Positions 43,311 through 53,296 are shown, counted from the first letter of the stretch. The stretch is 64,000 bases of DNA from Natronoarchaeum rubrum (GCF_024494695.1 NZ_JANHDP010000001.1:434001-498000), one strand, 5' to 3'. Made by a program: numbers and translations. Notes: generated from the sequence alone by a model not told the origin.

Positions 43311-43915
43311 CGCTGGATCAGTTCCGCCACGTGGCCGATCGGCTGCTCGATCCGTTCGTCTCGCTCTCGACGAAACTCGGCGTCACGCCCGACGCCATCA
43401 GCGCGCTGGCGTTCGTCGTCGCGGCCGCGGCGGGTGGCGCCTACTACCTCGCGGGCGACGCCGCGCTCTGGTACTTCGCCGGCGCGGTGCTGGTGGGGCT
43501 GAACGGCTGGCTGGACATCCTCGACGGCGCCGTCGCCCGCGAGATGGGCACCGACTCGAAAGCGGGCGACCTGCTCGATCACGTGCTCGACCGGTACGCC
43601 GACATCGTGATGGTCGCGGGGCTGGCCGCGGGACTCGACCGCTACGGGCTGGGGCTCGCGGCGGTGACGGGCGTCCTGATGACGTCGTATCTGGGGACGC
43701 AGTCCCAGGCGGTCGGACTCGACCGCGTCTACGGCGGGATGCTCGGGCGCGCGGACCGGCTGGCGCTGATCGGCATCGTCACCGGCGTCGCCGCGTTCGT
43801 CGACGTGGCGGCGCTGGGCTTCGGGCTGGTCGGCTGGCTGCTCGTCGTGTTCGCCGTCGTCGGCCACGTCACGGCGCTCCAGCGCTTCTGGGGCGCCTGG
43901 CGCGCGCTGTCGTGA
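43307..43915 (+). CDS. CDP-alcohol phosphatidyltransferase
   Basis: Membrane enzyme of phospholipid headgroup synthesis. The family motif is complete: Asp70-x2-Asp73-Gly74-x2-Ala77-Arg78 ... Gly87-x3-Asp91-x3-Asp95. About six transmembrane helices fit. In archaea, members make archaetidylinositol phosphate, archaetidylglycerol phosphate or related lipids; the specific alcohol cannot be read. Its ATG overlaps the AK6 stop. Confidence 0.88.
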   Translation: MTLDQFRHVADRLLDPFVSLSTKLGVTPDAISALAFVVAAAAGGAYYLAGDAALWYFAGAVLVGLNGWLDILDGAVAREMGTDSKAGDLLDHVLDRYADIVMVAGLAAGLDRYGLGLAAVTGVLMTSYLGTQSQAVGLDRVYGGMLGRADRLALIGIVTGVAAFVDVAALGFGLVGWLLVVFAVVGHVTALQRFWGAWRALS

Positions 43916-44006
43916 TCGGGTCGTCGCGGTGATGGCATCGCCGTCTCCGATGCCGATTTCGACGGGGCACACCTTTTATCAGTGCTGCGAGCCTAGGACC
44001 GAGCAT

Positions 44007-44540
44007 ATGGTGCAGTGTGAAATGTGCGGCGCCAACGTGTCGTCGCCGAAGACGGTCAAAGTCGAGGGTGCCGAGCTCGACGTCTGCGACGACTGCGCTG
44101 ACTTCGGGACCGAAGTCAAGACCCAGGACAGCTCCAGCACGTCGACGAAGTACTCCACGTCGTCGAGTTCGGGCGGGAGCTCCGGTGGCGACAGCTCGGG
44201 ATCGTCGAGCTCCGGCGGCGGTGGCGGCCAGCGCCGTCGCTCGGACATGTTCGACGACATGGACGAGATCGTCACCGACTACGACGAGCGCATCCGGCAG
44301 TCCCGCGAGGACCGGGATCTCTCCCAGTCCGATCTCGCCAACGAGCTCAACGAGAAGGCCAGCCTGATCCGCAAGCTCGAACGCGGCGACACGCTGCCCA
44401 GCGACGACGTCCAGTCGAAGCTCGAGAAGTTCCTCGAAATCTCGCTGTCGGGCGGCGCCGGCGGCGACGACGAGGAGTGGAGCGGCGGCTCCTCGACCGG
44501 GGAGTACACGCTGGGCGACGTCGTCAAGCGGAAAGACTAG
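44007..44540 (+). CDS. multiprotein bridging factor 1 (aMBF1)
   Basis: An N-terminal zinc ribbon (MVQCEMCGANV ... CDDCADFG), a Ser/Gly-rich linker (residues about 45-75) and a Cro-type helix-turn-helix (LSQSDLANELNEKASLIRKLERGD) make up the archaeal MBF1 architecture. It is a general transcription or translation cofactor. ATG 44007 is the conserved start; the frame's upstream extension lacks features. A short linker ending SGGGGGQRRR is typical for haloarchaea. Confidence 0.9.
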   Translation: MVQCEMCGANVSSPKTVKVEGAELDVCDDCADFGTEVKTQDSSSTSTKYSTSSSSGGSSGGDSSGSSSSGGGGGQRRRSDMFDDMDEIVTDYDERIRQSREDRDLSQSDLANELNEKASLIRKLERGDTLPSDDVQSKLEKFLEISLSGGAGGDDEEWSGGSSTGEYTLGDVVKRKD

Positions 44541-44585
44541 CGACTTCTCACAACCTATTTGTCTCGGCGGAACGGGCTTTCGGGT

Positions 44586-45230
44586 ATGTTCGTCCTTGTC
44601 AACCTGAAGGCGTACCCGTGCGATCCAGTCGAAGTAGCGACCGCTGCGGCCACCGTCGCGGACGATTCCGGCGTCGACGTCGGTATCGCGCCCCAGGCCG
44701 CGCACCTCCCGGCCGTCGCGGAGACGGGCGTCGAGACGTGGGCCCAGCACGTCAGCCCCGTGGAGCACGGTAGCCACACCGGATCGACGCTGGCCGAGGC
44801 CGTCGACGACGCGGGCGCGACCGGGACGCTGCTCAACCACTCGGAGAACCGGATGAAACTCGCAGATATCGACGCCTCGCTCGACGCCGCCGATCGGGCG
44901 GACCTCGAGACGGTCGTCTGCGCGAACAACCCCGAGCAGATCGCGGCCGCCGCGGCGCTCGGCCCCGACGCCGTCGCCGTCGAGCCGCCCGAACTGATCG
45001 GCGGCGACGTCTCCGTCGCGACCGCCGATCCGGGAATCGTCGAGGACGCCGTCGACGCCGCCGCGGCGGTCGACGAGAGCGTCGACGTCTACTGCGGCGC
45101 CGGCATCTCGACGGGCGAGGACGTCGTCGCCGCCGAGGAGTTGGGCGCCGACGGCGTCCTGCTGGCCAGCGGCGTCGCCAAGGCCGACGACCCCCAGGCG
45201 GCGCTCGAAGACCTCGTCGACCCGCTGTAA
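44586..45230 (+). CDS. tpiA: triosephosphate isomerase
   Basis: Interconverts dihydroxyacetone phosphate and glyceraldehyde 3-phosphate in glycolysis and gluconeogenesis. Catalytic residues are Lys8 in VNLKAY, His85 in LLNHSENR and Glu133 in [10 protein letters not shown], with the phosphate loop YCGAGIS later. The 214-residue length is the short archaeal form. It directly follows the MBF1 gene with 45 bases between. Confidence 0.95.
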   Translation: MFVLVNLKAYPCDPVEVATAAATVADDSGVDVGIAPQAAHLPAVAETGVETWAQHVSPVEHGSHTGSTLAEAVDDAGATGTLLNHSENRMKLADIDASLDAADRADLETVVCANNPEQIAAAAALGPDAVAVEPPELIGGDVSVATADPGIVEDAVDAAAAVDESVDVYCGAGISTGEDVVAAEELGADGVLLASGVAKADDPQAALEDLVDPL

Positions 45231-45363
45231 CCGTCGAGCTATCGGGCAGTCGCGGCTGTCGAAAAATAGTTCTCGCCACCGTACGGAGACGCACTTCCGG
45301 TCGCGGCCGTCGGACCCGGCACTCGGCGTGCCGATCTGTGCCCGACCGTCCCGTATCGGCGGG

Positions 45364-45660
45364 TTACAGAGAGACTTCGGCTTCTTCCGCGTCGAGGTAC
45401 CGCTCCTCCCACTCCCGGCGGGCCTCGAGCTCGCGGTGGCCCCGCTGTGTCAGGGCGTAGTAGTTCGTTCGGCGGTCCAGTTCCCCCTTCTCGACGAGGC
45501 CCTTGTCGACCAGCGCGTCCAAGTTCGGGTACAGCCGCCCGTGATGGATCTCGCTCTCGTAGTAGTCCTCGAGTTCCTCCTTGATCGCGAGACCGTGCGG
45601 ATCGTCCTGTCCGGCGATCACGTACAGAAGGTCGCGCTGGAAGCCAGTTAAATCGTGCAT
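45364..45660 (-). CDS. PadR-family transcriptional regulator
   Basis: A 98-residue winged-helix protein: MHDLTGFQRDLLYVIAG, GLAIKEELEDYYESEIHHGRLYPNLDALVDKGLV with the PadR recognition helix, and NYYALTQRGHREL wing. The C-terminal helix (RREWEERYLD) serves dimerisation. ATG 45660 fits the family start. A 35-base inverted repeat lies 11 bases upstream and probably is its own operator. Target genes are unknown; the AT-rich upstream region is otherwise empty. Confidence 0.88.
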   Translation of the reverse strand: MHDLTGFQRDLLYVIAGQDDPHGLAIKEELEDYYESEIHHGRLYPNLDALVDKGLVEKGELDRRTNYYALTQRGHRELEARREWEERYLDAEEAEVSL

Positions 45661-46009
45661 TGCATTCCCCCACATTGTTATCTGACAATGATACTGATAA
45701 ATGTGTCGGGGACCGCAATCAGGAATTCGTTAACCAATCAGTATAGTTATCTTATATTCTGAACTTAGTACCCGACGATACTGGTTCAAAAGAGGTTTTT
45801 CGTACACGTCAGGAACTTAGGATTGTATAAACATAACTCGTATATCATATTACTTGTTCGGCAGCACCGACCTTTCCGATCCGGTTACTAAACCGGGTGA
45901 TCGGTCGGTACGGAGCCACTGCGGCGATCCCCGTCGGTCGGGCTTCGCTACGGGTCGAGGCGGAACTGCGACGCCGCGGCGGCTTCGGCGTCAAAAAAGT
46001 GCGATCGGG
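45661..46009. other. 349-base AT-rich stretch without a gene
   Basis: This is among the AT-richest parts of the window. It contains the PadR operator candidate, a direct repeat GAACTTAG (45761-45768, 45813-45820), and several TATA-like runs around 45745-45760 and 45825-45855. No reading frame or structured RNA was recognised. The right end is the downstream region of superoxide dismutase. Confidence 0.5.
45671..45705. promoter_or_regulatory. inverted repeat, probable PadR operator
   Basis: CACATTGTTATC (45671-45682) and GATAAATGTG (45696-45705) are complementary over ten bases, the left arm carrying two extra bases. The centre contains ATTGT/ACAAT. The site overlaps the expected promoter of the padR gene, whose ATG is at 45660. 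Confidence 0.45.
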
Positions 46010-46621
46010 TTACTCGACGCGACCGGAGACCTTCTCGTACTCCTCGGCGGCCTTCTCGAAGTCGACGACCTCGAAGAAGGCGTCGATGAAGTCGCCGCGG
46101 TCCGGGCCGTAGTCGTAGTAGTAGGAGTGCTCCCAGACGTCGAGCGCCAGGATCGGGTGGGAGCCCCAGAGTGCGCCCTGGTCGTGCTTGTCGACGGCCA
46201 CGTTGCGGAGCTGCTTGGCGACGGGGTCGTAGACCAGCAGTGCCCAGCCGCCGGCTGCGGATGCGGCCGCGCGGAACTCGTCTTCCCAGCCCTCGTAGGA
46301 GCCGAAGTCCTCCTCGATGCGGTCGGCGAGATCGCCCTCGGGCTCGGCGCCGCCCTCGGGGTCCATGTTCTCCCAGAACAGCGTGTGGAGATAGTGACCG
46401 CTTCCGTTGTGCGTGACGTTTCCGAGCGCACCGGCAGTCGACGAGTGGTCACCGCTCGCACGGTTCTCGGCGAGCGTCTCCTCGGCGCTCTCGAGACCGT
46501 TGACGTAGCCCTGGTGGTGGGTGTCGTGGTGCCACGTGAGCACCTGCTCGGAGATGTGCGGTTCCAGCGCGTCGTAATCGTACGGCAGCGGCGGCAGCTC
46601 GGGGTTGGATTGCTCTGGCAT
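46010..46621 (-). CDS. sodA: superoxide dismutase (Mn/Fe)
   Basis: Detoxifies superoxide. Metal ligands are His31 in the WHHDTHH motif, His79 in HYLHTLFWENM, and Asp161 and His165 in LDVWEHSYYYDY. The Gly in GALWGSHP and Trp before the ligands fit the Mn-type haloarchaeal enzyme. The 203-residue length is normal. The ATG is preceded by AT-rich promoter-like GATATATTTC on the minus strand. Confidence 0.95.
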   Translation of the reverse strand: MPEQSNPELPPLPYDYDALEPHISEQVLTWHHDTHHQGYVNGLESAEETLAENRASGDHSSTAGALGNVTHNGSGHYLHTLFWENMDPEGGAEPEGDLADRIEEDFGSYEGWEDEFRAAASAAGGWALLVYDPVAKQLRNVAVDKHDQGALWGSHPILALDVWEHSYYYDYGPDRGDFIDAFFEVVDFEKAAEEYEKVSGRVE

Positions 46622-46731
46622 GTTCAGGACCTCGTGAAATATATCACCGCGCCGGCTGTTAAACTTTTAGAAGGGAATCGTTGACACGTCACACGCGCGG
46701 CTGACGGCGCGAAACCGCCGGTCCGTCCCGA

Positions 46732-48156
46732 TCAGTCGCTCCCGCGGGCCGCCTCGAACGTCTCGATCGCCATCTCGCGCCGCTCCGCGTGTTCGACGAT
46801 CGGCGCGGGGTAGTCGGGCGCGACCCGCTCGCGCTCGGCGTCGTCGAGGTCGGTCCACGCGTGGATCTGCTCGGCGTCGGCGTCGCGCAGTTCGGGGACG
46901 TATCGCCTGATGTACTCGGCGTCGGGATCGTAGCGCTCGCCCTGCGTCATCGGATTAAAGATCCGGAAGTACGGCTGGGCGTCGGTGCCCGTAGAGGCGG
47001 CCCACTGCCAGCCCCCGTTGTCGTTCGCGGTGTCGTGATCGACCAGCTTCTCGCGGAACCAGTCGTACCCCTCGCGCCAGTCGACGAGCAGGTCCTTGGT
47101 GAGGAACGCCGCGACGAGCATCCTGACGCGGTTGTGCATGTACCCCTCCTCGCGGAGTTGGCGCATCCCCGCGTCGACGATCGGGTAGCCCGTCTCGCCG
47201 TCCTTCCAGGCTCGAAGCCCCTCGGGATCGGAGCGCCACGCGATCTCGCGGTCGTAGTCCTTGAAGTTCTCCGTGACGACACCGGGGTTGAAGTTCAGGA
47301 CGTGCGCGTAGAACTCCCGCCACGCGAGCTGTGACTGGAACTCCTCGACGCTCTCGACCTCGTTCTCGCCGTCCGCGAACGCCTTCGCTTCGTCCGTGGC
47401 GTCGTACACCTCTCGGATGCCGATCGTCCCCCACTTGAGATCGGCTGAGAGGCGCGACGTGCACTCGTCGGCCGGGTAGTCCCGACGTTCCTCGTACCGG
47501 TAGATGTCGTCCTCGCAGAACTCGGCGAGTCTGTCGCGGGCCGCCGCGGGATCCGCGTCGGGGATCGACGCCTCGGGTTCGACGAACCCGAGGTCGTCGA
47601 GCGTCGGGAGCGACGGCAGGGTCACGTCCGGCAGGTCGTCGGGCGCCGGCGACGCCAGCGCGTCGGCGTCCGGCACGGGGAACGGGTCGTCTTTCGGCCG
47701 GTCGCGCCACTTCTTCCAGAAGTACGTGTACACCGAGTAGTGGTCGCCTTCGTTGGTCGTGATCGACCCCGGTTCGTGCAGGATCGCGTCGTGGTAGCTC
47801 GCCCGCTCGACGTCGGCGTCGTCGAGCGCCCGCCGGACAGCGGCGTCGCGCTCGCGGGCTAGTCCGGAGTAGTCCTTGTTCCAGACGACCCGCTCGGCGT
47901 CGAGCGCGTCGGCGATCGCCGGCAGCACCTCCCGGGGGTCGCCGCGGGCCAGCAACAGGTCCCCATCGCGCTCCCAGTACCAGGTGCGAAGCGAAAGAAG
48001 TGCATCGAGCATGAACGCCACACGCGGGGGCGAAGCGTGATCGAGCACGGCGTCGTCGAACACGAACACCGGACAGACCGGGCCGTCCTCGGCGGCGGCC
48101 GCCAGCGCCCTGTTGTCGTCGGCCCGCAGATCGCGCCGGTGCCAGTGGAGTTGCAT
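46732..48156 (-). CDS. phr2: deoxyribodipyrimidine photolyase
   Basis: Light-driven repair of pyrimidine dimers. The 474-residue protein has the N-terminal antenna domain ([18 protein letters not shown]) and the FAD domain with [15 protein letters not shown] segment (here [14 protein letters not shown]), [31 protein letters not shown], and [20 protein letters not shown]. This is class I CPD photolyase as in other haloarchaea, matching their strong photorepair. ATG 48156 starts at the first strand. Confidence 0.93.
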   Translation of the reverse strand: MQLHWHRRDLRADDNRALAAAAEDGPVCPVFVFDDAVLDHASPPRVAFMLDALLSLRTWYWERDGDLLLARGDPREVLPAIADALDAERVVWNKDYSGLARERDAAVRRALDDADVERASYHDAILHEPGSITTNEGDHYSVYTYFWKKWRDRPKDDPFPVPDADALASPAPDDLPDVTLPSLPTLDDLGFVEPEASIPDADPAAARDRLAEFCEDDIYRYEERRDYPADECTSRLSADLKWGTIGIREVYDATDEAKAFADGENEVESVEEFQSQLAWREFYAHVLNFNPGVVTENFKDYDREIAWRSDPEGLRAWKDGETGYPIVDAGMRQLREEGYMHNRVRMLVAAFLTKDLLVDWREGYDWFREKLVDHDTANDNGGWQWAASTGTDAQPYFRIFNPMTQGERYDPDAEYIRRYVPELRDADAEQIHAWTDLDDAERERVAPDYPAPIVEHAERREMAIETFEAARGSD

Positions 48157-48255
48157 ACCCGTCCTGAGGACTGGGACGGGATAAATCACCGTCACGCCGT
48201 CCGAACGCCTCTCGCTATCGAAAGCTACAAGCGAGCCACGGGCAAATTCTCGCCC

Positions 48256-48540
48256 ATGGAACTGCGGGTTATCGAGAGTAGCGACGAGGAGATCTCTATC
48301 GAGATCGGCGGGGAGGACCACACGTTCATGAACGTGCTGAAGGGCGCGCTGCTGGAGACCGAGGGCGTCACCGCGGCGACGTACGACGTCAACCCCGAGC
48401 AGTCCGGCGGCCAGACCGAGCCGATCCTCTCGGTCAAGACCGACGAGACGACCGAACCGCTCACCGCGATCGAGGATGCCGCGGGCCGCATCCGCGAGAA
48501 GACGACGGCGTTCAAGGACGCGTTCGACGCCGCGGCCTGA
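48256..48540 (+). CDS. rpoL: DNA-directed RNA polymerase subunit L (Rpo11)
   Basis: A 94-residue assembly subunit equivalent to eukaryotic Rpb11, pairing with subunit D. The signature [24 protein letters not shown] is present. ATG 48256 gives [17 protein letters not shown] as in other archaea. It is divergent from the photolyase gene. Confidence 0.95.
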   Translation: MELRVIESSDEEISIEIGGEDHTFMNVLKGALLETEGVTAATYDVNPEQSGGQTEPILSVKTDETTEPLTAIEDAAGRIREKTTAFKDAFDAAA

Positions 48541-48623
48541 GTCGGCGCGGACGCTTTTTCACGCCGCCGAATGCAGCATAGTCGGACACGTTCTTCACCG
48601 ACCAAGCACGCGCTCGGGACGGT

Positions 48624-49391
48624 TCAGCAGAGGAACAACGAGACGTAGACGGCGTCGTTCGGGTAGACGTGGATGTCGACGCCGATCGCCTCGTAGTCGT
48701 CCATCACCGCGCCGTCCCCGCCGGGAGCGGCTACGAGGGTATCGGCGACGGCGTCCCCGAGTTCCGCTTCGCTATCGTAGGCGTGGATGGAACCGTCGAT
48801 GCCGAGGCGACTGATCGGGAACGACTGGAACGCCGGTGCGTAGGAACACTCGTGGTCGAACTCGGCGTAGTCCTCCCGCGGCGTCGGTCGCTCTACATCG
48901 TCGTCGTGTGCCGCCACCGCGCGGTGGCGGTTGTGGTAGGTCGCGATCGCGTCGTGCTCCTCGCCCGCGGCGAGACCGGAGAGCCCGTCCTCGGAGCGGT
49001 GCTCGTTGAGGCGTTCTCTGAGCGTCGTCTCCGTCTCGACGAGATCGATCCCAGCGGCGCGCTCTTCTTTTCCCGGCGCGTCGTCGATCGAAGGCGGCCC
49101 CCCGAATTCGGGCACCGAGATCACGCCCGCGGCGACGAGGCCGACGAGCGCGACCAGTACGACGATCGCGACGACGTGCCACTTCCCGACGTCGAAGTAA
49201 CTCGGCGCCTCGGCGTCGTCGAGATCGTAGCTGATCGGCTCCTTCTCCAGATGCATGTGGCCGCACCGACTGCAAGGAGGCGAGTGCTTGGGGTGCCCGC
49301 GACCGCATTCCTGACAAACCCACTCGAACTGTTCCGGACGAATCGTCGACTCGTCGCCCGGCATCGAACCGTCGTCGGGACCGTTCGCCAT
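48624..49391 (-). CDS. membrane protein with zinc ribbon and CAP-like extracellular domain
   Basis: The order is: acidic N-terminus, zinc ribbon (CQECGRGHPKHSPPCSRCGH, residues 26-45), one transmembrane helix (about 72-95), then an external domain that resembles a CAP/SCP-like fold (LRERLNEHRSEDGLSGLAAGEEHDAIATYHNRH and the terminal GVDIHVYPNDAVYVSLFLC). The ribbon is presumably cytosolic and the CAP-like part outside. Function unknown. Two late cysteines (about 182 and 255) could form a disulfide. Confidence 0.65.
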   Translation of the reverse strand: MANGPDDGSMPGDESTIRPEQFEWVCQECGRGHPKHSPPCSRCGHMHLEKEPISYDLDDAEAPSYFDVGKWHVVAIVVLVALVGLVAAGVISVPEFGGPPSIDDAPGKEERAAGIDLVETETTLRERLNEHRSEDGLSGLAAGEEHDAIATYHNRHRAVAAHDDDVERPTPREDYAEFDHECSYAPAFQSFPISRLGIDGSIHAYDSEAELGDAVADTLVAAPGGDGAVMDDYEAIGVDIHVYPNDAVYVSLFLC

Positions 49392-49461
49392 CGCAAGATT
49401 CTTTCGCAGCTCAGTTTATAAAATCATCGGCAGAAAATCGGAAGGAGCAAGCCGGGTTCGG

Positions 49462-49740
49462 TTATTCGTTCTCGCCGTCGAGCGCCGCCGCCAGCGTTTC
49501 GAGTTCGGCCTTTCGGAGCGCGCGGTCGCCCTCTACCGTGCCGTCCAGCGCATCCACTCCGTCGCGGATCGCCGCCCGCATCTCGGATTTGGGCGGAAAC
49601 GGCTTCGCGCCCACGTCGTGTCCAGCGGCCTCGGCGATCGCCGCGAGGTCCTCCTTGGTGAACCCTGCCGATCCCTCGCGTTCGAATCGATCGACGGCGA
49701 CGCGGATCTCGTTTCGGAGATCGTCGACGGTCGGGCTCAC
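49462..49740 (-). CDS. small helical protein downstream of hisF
   Basis: The 92-residue protein starts at GTG 49740, overlapping the hisF stop by two bases, so it is translated from the same mRNA. It contains two similar helical halves (DDLRNEIRVAVDRFEREGSAG... and SEMRAAIRDGVDALDGTVEGD). I do not recognise a family. A link to histidine synthesis rests only on position. Confidence 0.65.
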   Translation of the reverse strand: MSPTVDDLRNEIRVAVDRFEREGSAGFTKEDLAAIAEAAGHDVGAKPFPPKSEMRAAIRDGVDALDGTVEGDRALRKAELETLAAALDGENE

Positions 49741-50552
49741 AGTCGCACCGGCACCCCGCGTTCGTCGAGATACGCTTTGACGTCCTGAATCGAGTACTCG
49801 TCGAAGTGGAAGATCGACGCCGCGAGCGCCGCGTCGGCATCGGCCTCGGTGAACACCTCGTAAGCGTCCTCCGGGCCGCCACAGCCCGAGGAGGCGATGA
49901 CGGGCGTGTCGACGGCGTCGCAGACCGCGTCCGTGAGCGGAACGTCGTAGCCGTCCTTGGTGCCGTCCTTGTCGATGGAGTTGACAAAGAGTTCGCCGGC
50001 GCCGCGGTCCTCGGCCTCTTTGGCCCACTCGATGACGTCGATGCCGGTGCCCTCGCGACCGCCCTTCTTGGTGCACTCGAACCAGCACGACTCGCCGTCG
50101 ACGTCGAAGTAGTGTTCGCCGCCCTCGTCGAACCGGCGCCTGGCGTCGACGCTGATCACGATGCACTGGCTGCCGAAGGCCGCCGCGCCCTCGTTGATCA
50201 GTTCGGGGCGTTCGAGCGCGCCGGTGGTGATCGAGACCTTGTCCGCGCCGGCACGGAGCGTCTCCTTGATGTCCTCGCGCGTCCGGATGCCGCCGCCCAC
50301 GGTGAGGGGAATGAACACCTCGTCGGCGACGTCCTCGACGACGCCGAGCATCGTCTCGCGACCGTCGGCGCTGGCGGTGATGTCGAGGAAGACGAACTCG
50401 TCGGCGCCGGCCTCGTTGTACCGCTTGGCCATCTCGACCGGGTCCCCAGTGTATTCGAGATCCTCGAAGTGGACGCCGGTGTAGACCGCCGGGTCGCCCT
50501 CGTCGTCGAGGTCCACGTCGATGCAGGGGATGATCCGTTTCGTGAGACCCAT
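49737..50552 (-). CDS. hisF: imidazole glycerol phosphate synthase cyclase subunit
   Basis: TIM-barrel subunit forming imidazole glycerol phosphate and AICAR. Catalytic Asp11 is in [10 protein letters not shown]; other motifs are [29 protein letters not shown] and [12 protein letters not shown]. The 271-residue length is usual. ATG 50552 gives MGLTKR. The partner hisH is not in the window; hisC lies 8 kb away. Confidence 0.95.
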   Translation of the reverse strand: MGLTKRIIPCIDVDLDDEGDPAVYTGVHFEDLEYTGDPVEMAKRYNEAGADEFVFLDITASADGRETMLGVVEDVADEVFIPLTVGGGIRTREDIKETLRAGADKVSITTGALERPELINEGAAAFGSQCIVISVDARRRFDEGGEHYFDVDGESCWFECTKKGGREGTGIDVIEWAKEAEDRGAGELFVNSIDKDGTKDGYDVPLTDAVCDAVDTPVIASSGCGGPEDAYEVFTEADADAALAASIFHFDEYSIQDVKAYLDERGVPVRL

Positions 50553-50653
50553 TCTGACGGATTCTACTCGCCCGGGGTATACAAAGGGACCGCTACGGGG
50601 CGAAATTGGCCGGCCGCTCCGGGGTCGAGTAGTCGAGCGTCGGCGCCCATCGG

Positions 50654-51535
50654 TCAGTTCCGGGTGAGCGGCTCCAGCCCGGCCGCGACCGCGACGCCGA
50701 AGACGAACCCCGCGCCGTGGGCGTACACGTTGACGAACACGCCGTCGCGGACGGTCTGCCGGGGAAACAGGCCGATCACGAACGCCCCGAGCAGCACCGC
50801 AACCAGCGCGACCGGGACGGCACGGACGGCGACGCGCCGGAGCTGGTCCGCGTCGGCGCGGATCGGGACGGCGCTGCCCGCCGCCAGCGCGAGCGCGCAC
50901 AGCGCGGCGCTGACGCCGAGCGCTCCGAGCAGCAGCGGATCGACGGCGTCGGCGTGGACGACGTAGAACGTCGCCGCGAGCGCGATCCAGACGAGCGCGC
51001 CGGCGAACGTCGCGGTCGACCGGGAGTACAGCGATCGCAGCCAGACGAGCAGCGCGACGAACACGAATCCGCCGGTGCCCGCGACGACCGCCGAAAAGCC
51101 GCTGCTGGTCGGCGTCGGGCCGGCGTACCACAGTTCGAGCGTCGCGTAGTTCAGGACGTTGACCGCGACGGGGACCGCAACGAGCAGCGCGGCCATGGTC
51201 GCGTGAAACCAGCGGCGGCGCCGCGCGCGAAGACAGAGCATGTACGCCATCGGCGCGGCCGACAGGAACCCGAGCACGTTGTTGCGCAGGTGCAGCGGCG
51301 TCCCGTGGACGTACGCTGCGGTCAGAAACTCGGCGAGTTCGGGATCGGCGTGGTCCAGCGCCAGGCGGGCGCGCTGCTCGGGCGACGCGAACGCGTGGAC
51401 GGCGAGGAGACCGAGCGGGACCGCGAGCAGGACGAGCAGGTCGCGGGCGACGGCCTCGCGGCTATACATCCGTCTCGCGGGTCCTGCGTCGCCGTCGCCG
51501 AGCGGCTCCTCGGTCGTCTCGTTTTCGGTCGCCAC
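50654..51535 (-). CDS. rhomboid family intramembrane serine protease
   Basis: Six to seven transmembrane helices with the rhomboid features HLRNN (82-86), the catalytic serine in SGFSAVVAG (Ser148) and the catalytic His273 in YAHGAGFVFG. The usual GxSG reads GFSA, with the serine kept. It would cleave transmembrane helices within the bilayer. The GTG at 51535 gives a long acidic N-terminus; ATG 51469 is an alternative beginning at MYSREAVARD. Confidence 0.82.
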   Translation of the reverse strand: MATENETTEEPLGDGDAGPARRMYSREAVARDLLVLLAVPLGLLAVHAFASPEQRARLALDHADPELAEFLTAAYVHGTPLHLRNNVLGFLSAAPMAYMLCLRARRRRWFHATMAALLVAVPVAVNVLNYATLELWYAGPTPTSSGFSAVVAGTGGFVFVALLVWLRSLYSRSTATFAGALVWIALAATFYVVHADAVDPLLLGALGVSAALCALALAAGSAVPIRADADQLRRVAVRAVPVALVAVLLGAFVIGLFPRQTVRDGVFVNVYAHGAGFVFGVAVAAGLEPLTRN

Positions 51536-51613
51536 AGTCGTCCTCCGCCGCGGCGTCGCGCGGGGTTATCGGGGGTTCGGGAGGGCGCCGTATCTTTCTT
51601 TCCCGCCAGACGC

Positions 51614-53296
51614 TCAGGACAGGTCGTAGACGCGCGCCTCGTAGGGACGCAACCGGATCGGCTCCGCGAGGTTCTCGTCGTCGGCGTCGTAGTTCCCGAC
51701 CAGCAGGTCGGCCTCTCGATCGCCGGCGAACTCGGAGAGGTCGAGTTCGGGCTCGCCCTCGAAGAAGTTACAGACGACCAGCAGCTCCTCGTCGCCGAGC
51801 GTCCGGCGGTACGCGAACACCTCGGAGTGGTCGGGCAGGAGCAGTTCGTAGTCGCCGTAGACGAAGATATCACGGTCCTCCCGCAGGTCGATCAACTCGC
51901 GATAGAAGTGCCAGACCGACTCGGCGTCCTCGTGGGCGGCCTCGACGTTGATCTCGTCGTGGCGCTCGTTGACCTTGATCCAGGGGTCGCCCTCCGAGAA
52001 GCCGGCGTTCTCGTCGGCCGACCACTGCATCGGCGTTCGGGCGTTGTCCCGACTGCGCGCTTCGATCTGGGGCCGGACGTCCTCGTAGGAGTCGGCCCAC
52101 TCGTCGAGGGCGATGTCGACGTGGTTCTCGGCTTCGACGTCGCGGATCTCCTGGCGGTCCCAGTCGGCGTTGGTCATGCCGATCTCCTGGCCCTGGAAGA
52201 CGAAGGGCGTCCCCTGGAGGGTAAAGAGGAACGTCGCGAGCATCTTCGCGGACTCGCGGCGGTACTCGCCGTCGTCGCCGAACCGCGAGACGGCGCGGGG
52301 CTGGTCGTGGTTCGAGAGGTACAGGCAGTTCCAGCCCTCCTCGGCCAGCGTCTCCTGCCAGTCGGTGATGATCCGCTTGAGTTCGCCGAGATCGAGGTCC
52401 GCGAGCGTCCACTTTCCGCCGTCGCCGGTGTCGACGCCCATGTGCTCGAAGTGGATCAGCATCGAGAACCCCTCCTCGCCGACGTACTCGGTCGCCCGGT
52501 CGGCGTCGACGTTGATCATCTCGCCGACGGTCATCACGTCGCGGCCCTCCAGCGTGCGCTCGTACATCTCCTCGAAGTACTGCTCGATGTTGGGTCCGTC
52601 GACGAAGTGTTCCTCGCCGGTGAGCCCGCCCACCTCCGCGCCGTCGGGCAGCCCCTCGGTCTTGGAGATCAGGTTGACGACGTCCATCCGGAAGCCGTCG
52701 ATGCCTTTCTCCAGCCACCAGTTCATCATCTCGAAGACCTCGTCGCGAACGTCCTCGTTGCGCCAGTTGAGGTCGGGCTGCTTCTCGTCGAACAGGTGGA
52801 GGTAGTACTCGCCGCGCTCGTCGTCGTAGGACCACGCCGACCCCCCGAAGAACGAACTCCAGTTGTTCGGCGCGTCGTCCTCGGCGTCGCCCTGCTGCCA
52901 GTGATAGTAGTCGTCGTACTGCTCGTCGCCCTCGCGAGAGTTGACGAACCACTCGTGTTCGTCGGAGGTGTGGTTGACCACCAGATCCATGATTAGCCGC
53001 ATGTCTCGGTCGTGCAGCTCCTGGAGCAGCCGTTCCCAGTCGTCCATCGTGCCGAACTCGGGATGGATCGACTGGTAGTCCGCGATGTCGTAGCCGTTGT
53101 CGGCCATCGGCGACTCGTAGACGGGGTTGAGCCAGACGACGTCGACGCCCAGTTCGTCGAGGTAGTCGACCTTCTCGACGATGCCCGGAATGTCGCCGAT
53201 CCCGTCGCCGTCCGAGTCGTTGAAGCTGCGGGGGTACACCTGGTAGACGACGGCTTCCTTCCACCACTCGCGGTCGACGTCGGGCGCGTCTGTCAT
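51614..53296 (-). CDS. GH13 alpha-glucosidase (oligo-1,6-glucosidase type), copy 1
   Basis: The 560-residue intracellular enzyme hydrolyses terminal alpha-glucosidic links of short oligosaccharides. Catalytic residues are Asp205 (nucleophile, GFRMDVVNL), Glu259 (acid/base, TVGEM) and Asp331 (LSNHDQPR). It begins WWKEAVVYQVYPRSFNDSDGDG, and the calcium-site-like DSDGDGIGD is present. There is no signal peptide. It is paralogous to the gene at 53704, with blocks of near-identical DNA. A divergent small gene separates the two. Confidence 0.93.
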   Translation of the reverse strand: MTDAPDVDREWWKEAVVYQVYPRSFNDSDGDGIGDIPGIVEKVDYLDELGVDVVWLNPVYESPMADNGYDIADYQSIHPEFGTMDDWERLLQELHDRDMRLIMDLVVNHTSDEHEWFVNSREGDEQYDDYYHWQQGDAEDDAPNNWSSFFGGSAWSYDDERGEYYLHLFDEKQPDLNWRNEDVRDEVFEMMNWWLEKGIDGFRMDVVNLISKTEGLPDGAEVGGLTGEEHFVDGPNIEQYFEEMYERTLEGRDVMTVGEMINVDADRATEYVGEEGFSMLIHFEHMGVDTGDGGKWTLADLDLGELKRIITDWQETLAEEGWNCLYLSNHDQPRAVSRFGDDGEYRRESAKMLATFLFTLQGTPFVFQGQEIGMTNADWDRQEIRDVEAENHVDIALDEWADSYEDVRPQIEARSRDNARTPMQWSADENAGFSEGDPWIKVNERHDEINVEAAHEDAESVWHFYRELIDLREDRDIFVYGDYELLLPDHSEVFAYRRTLGDEELLVVCNFFEGEPELDLSEFAGDREADLLVGNYDADDENLAEPIRLRPYEARVYDLS

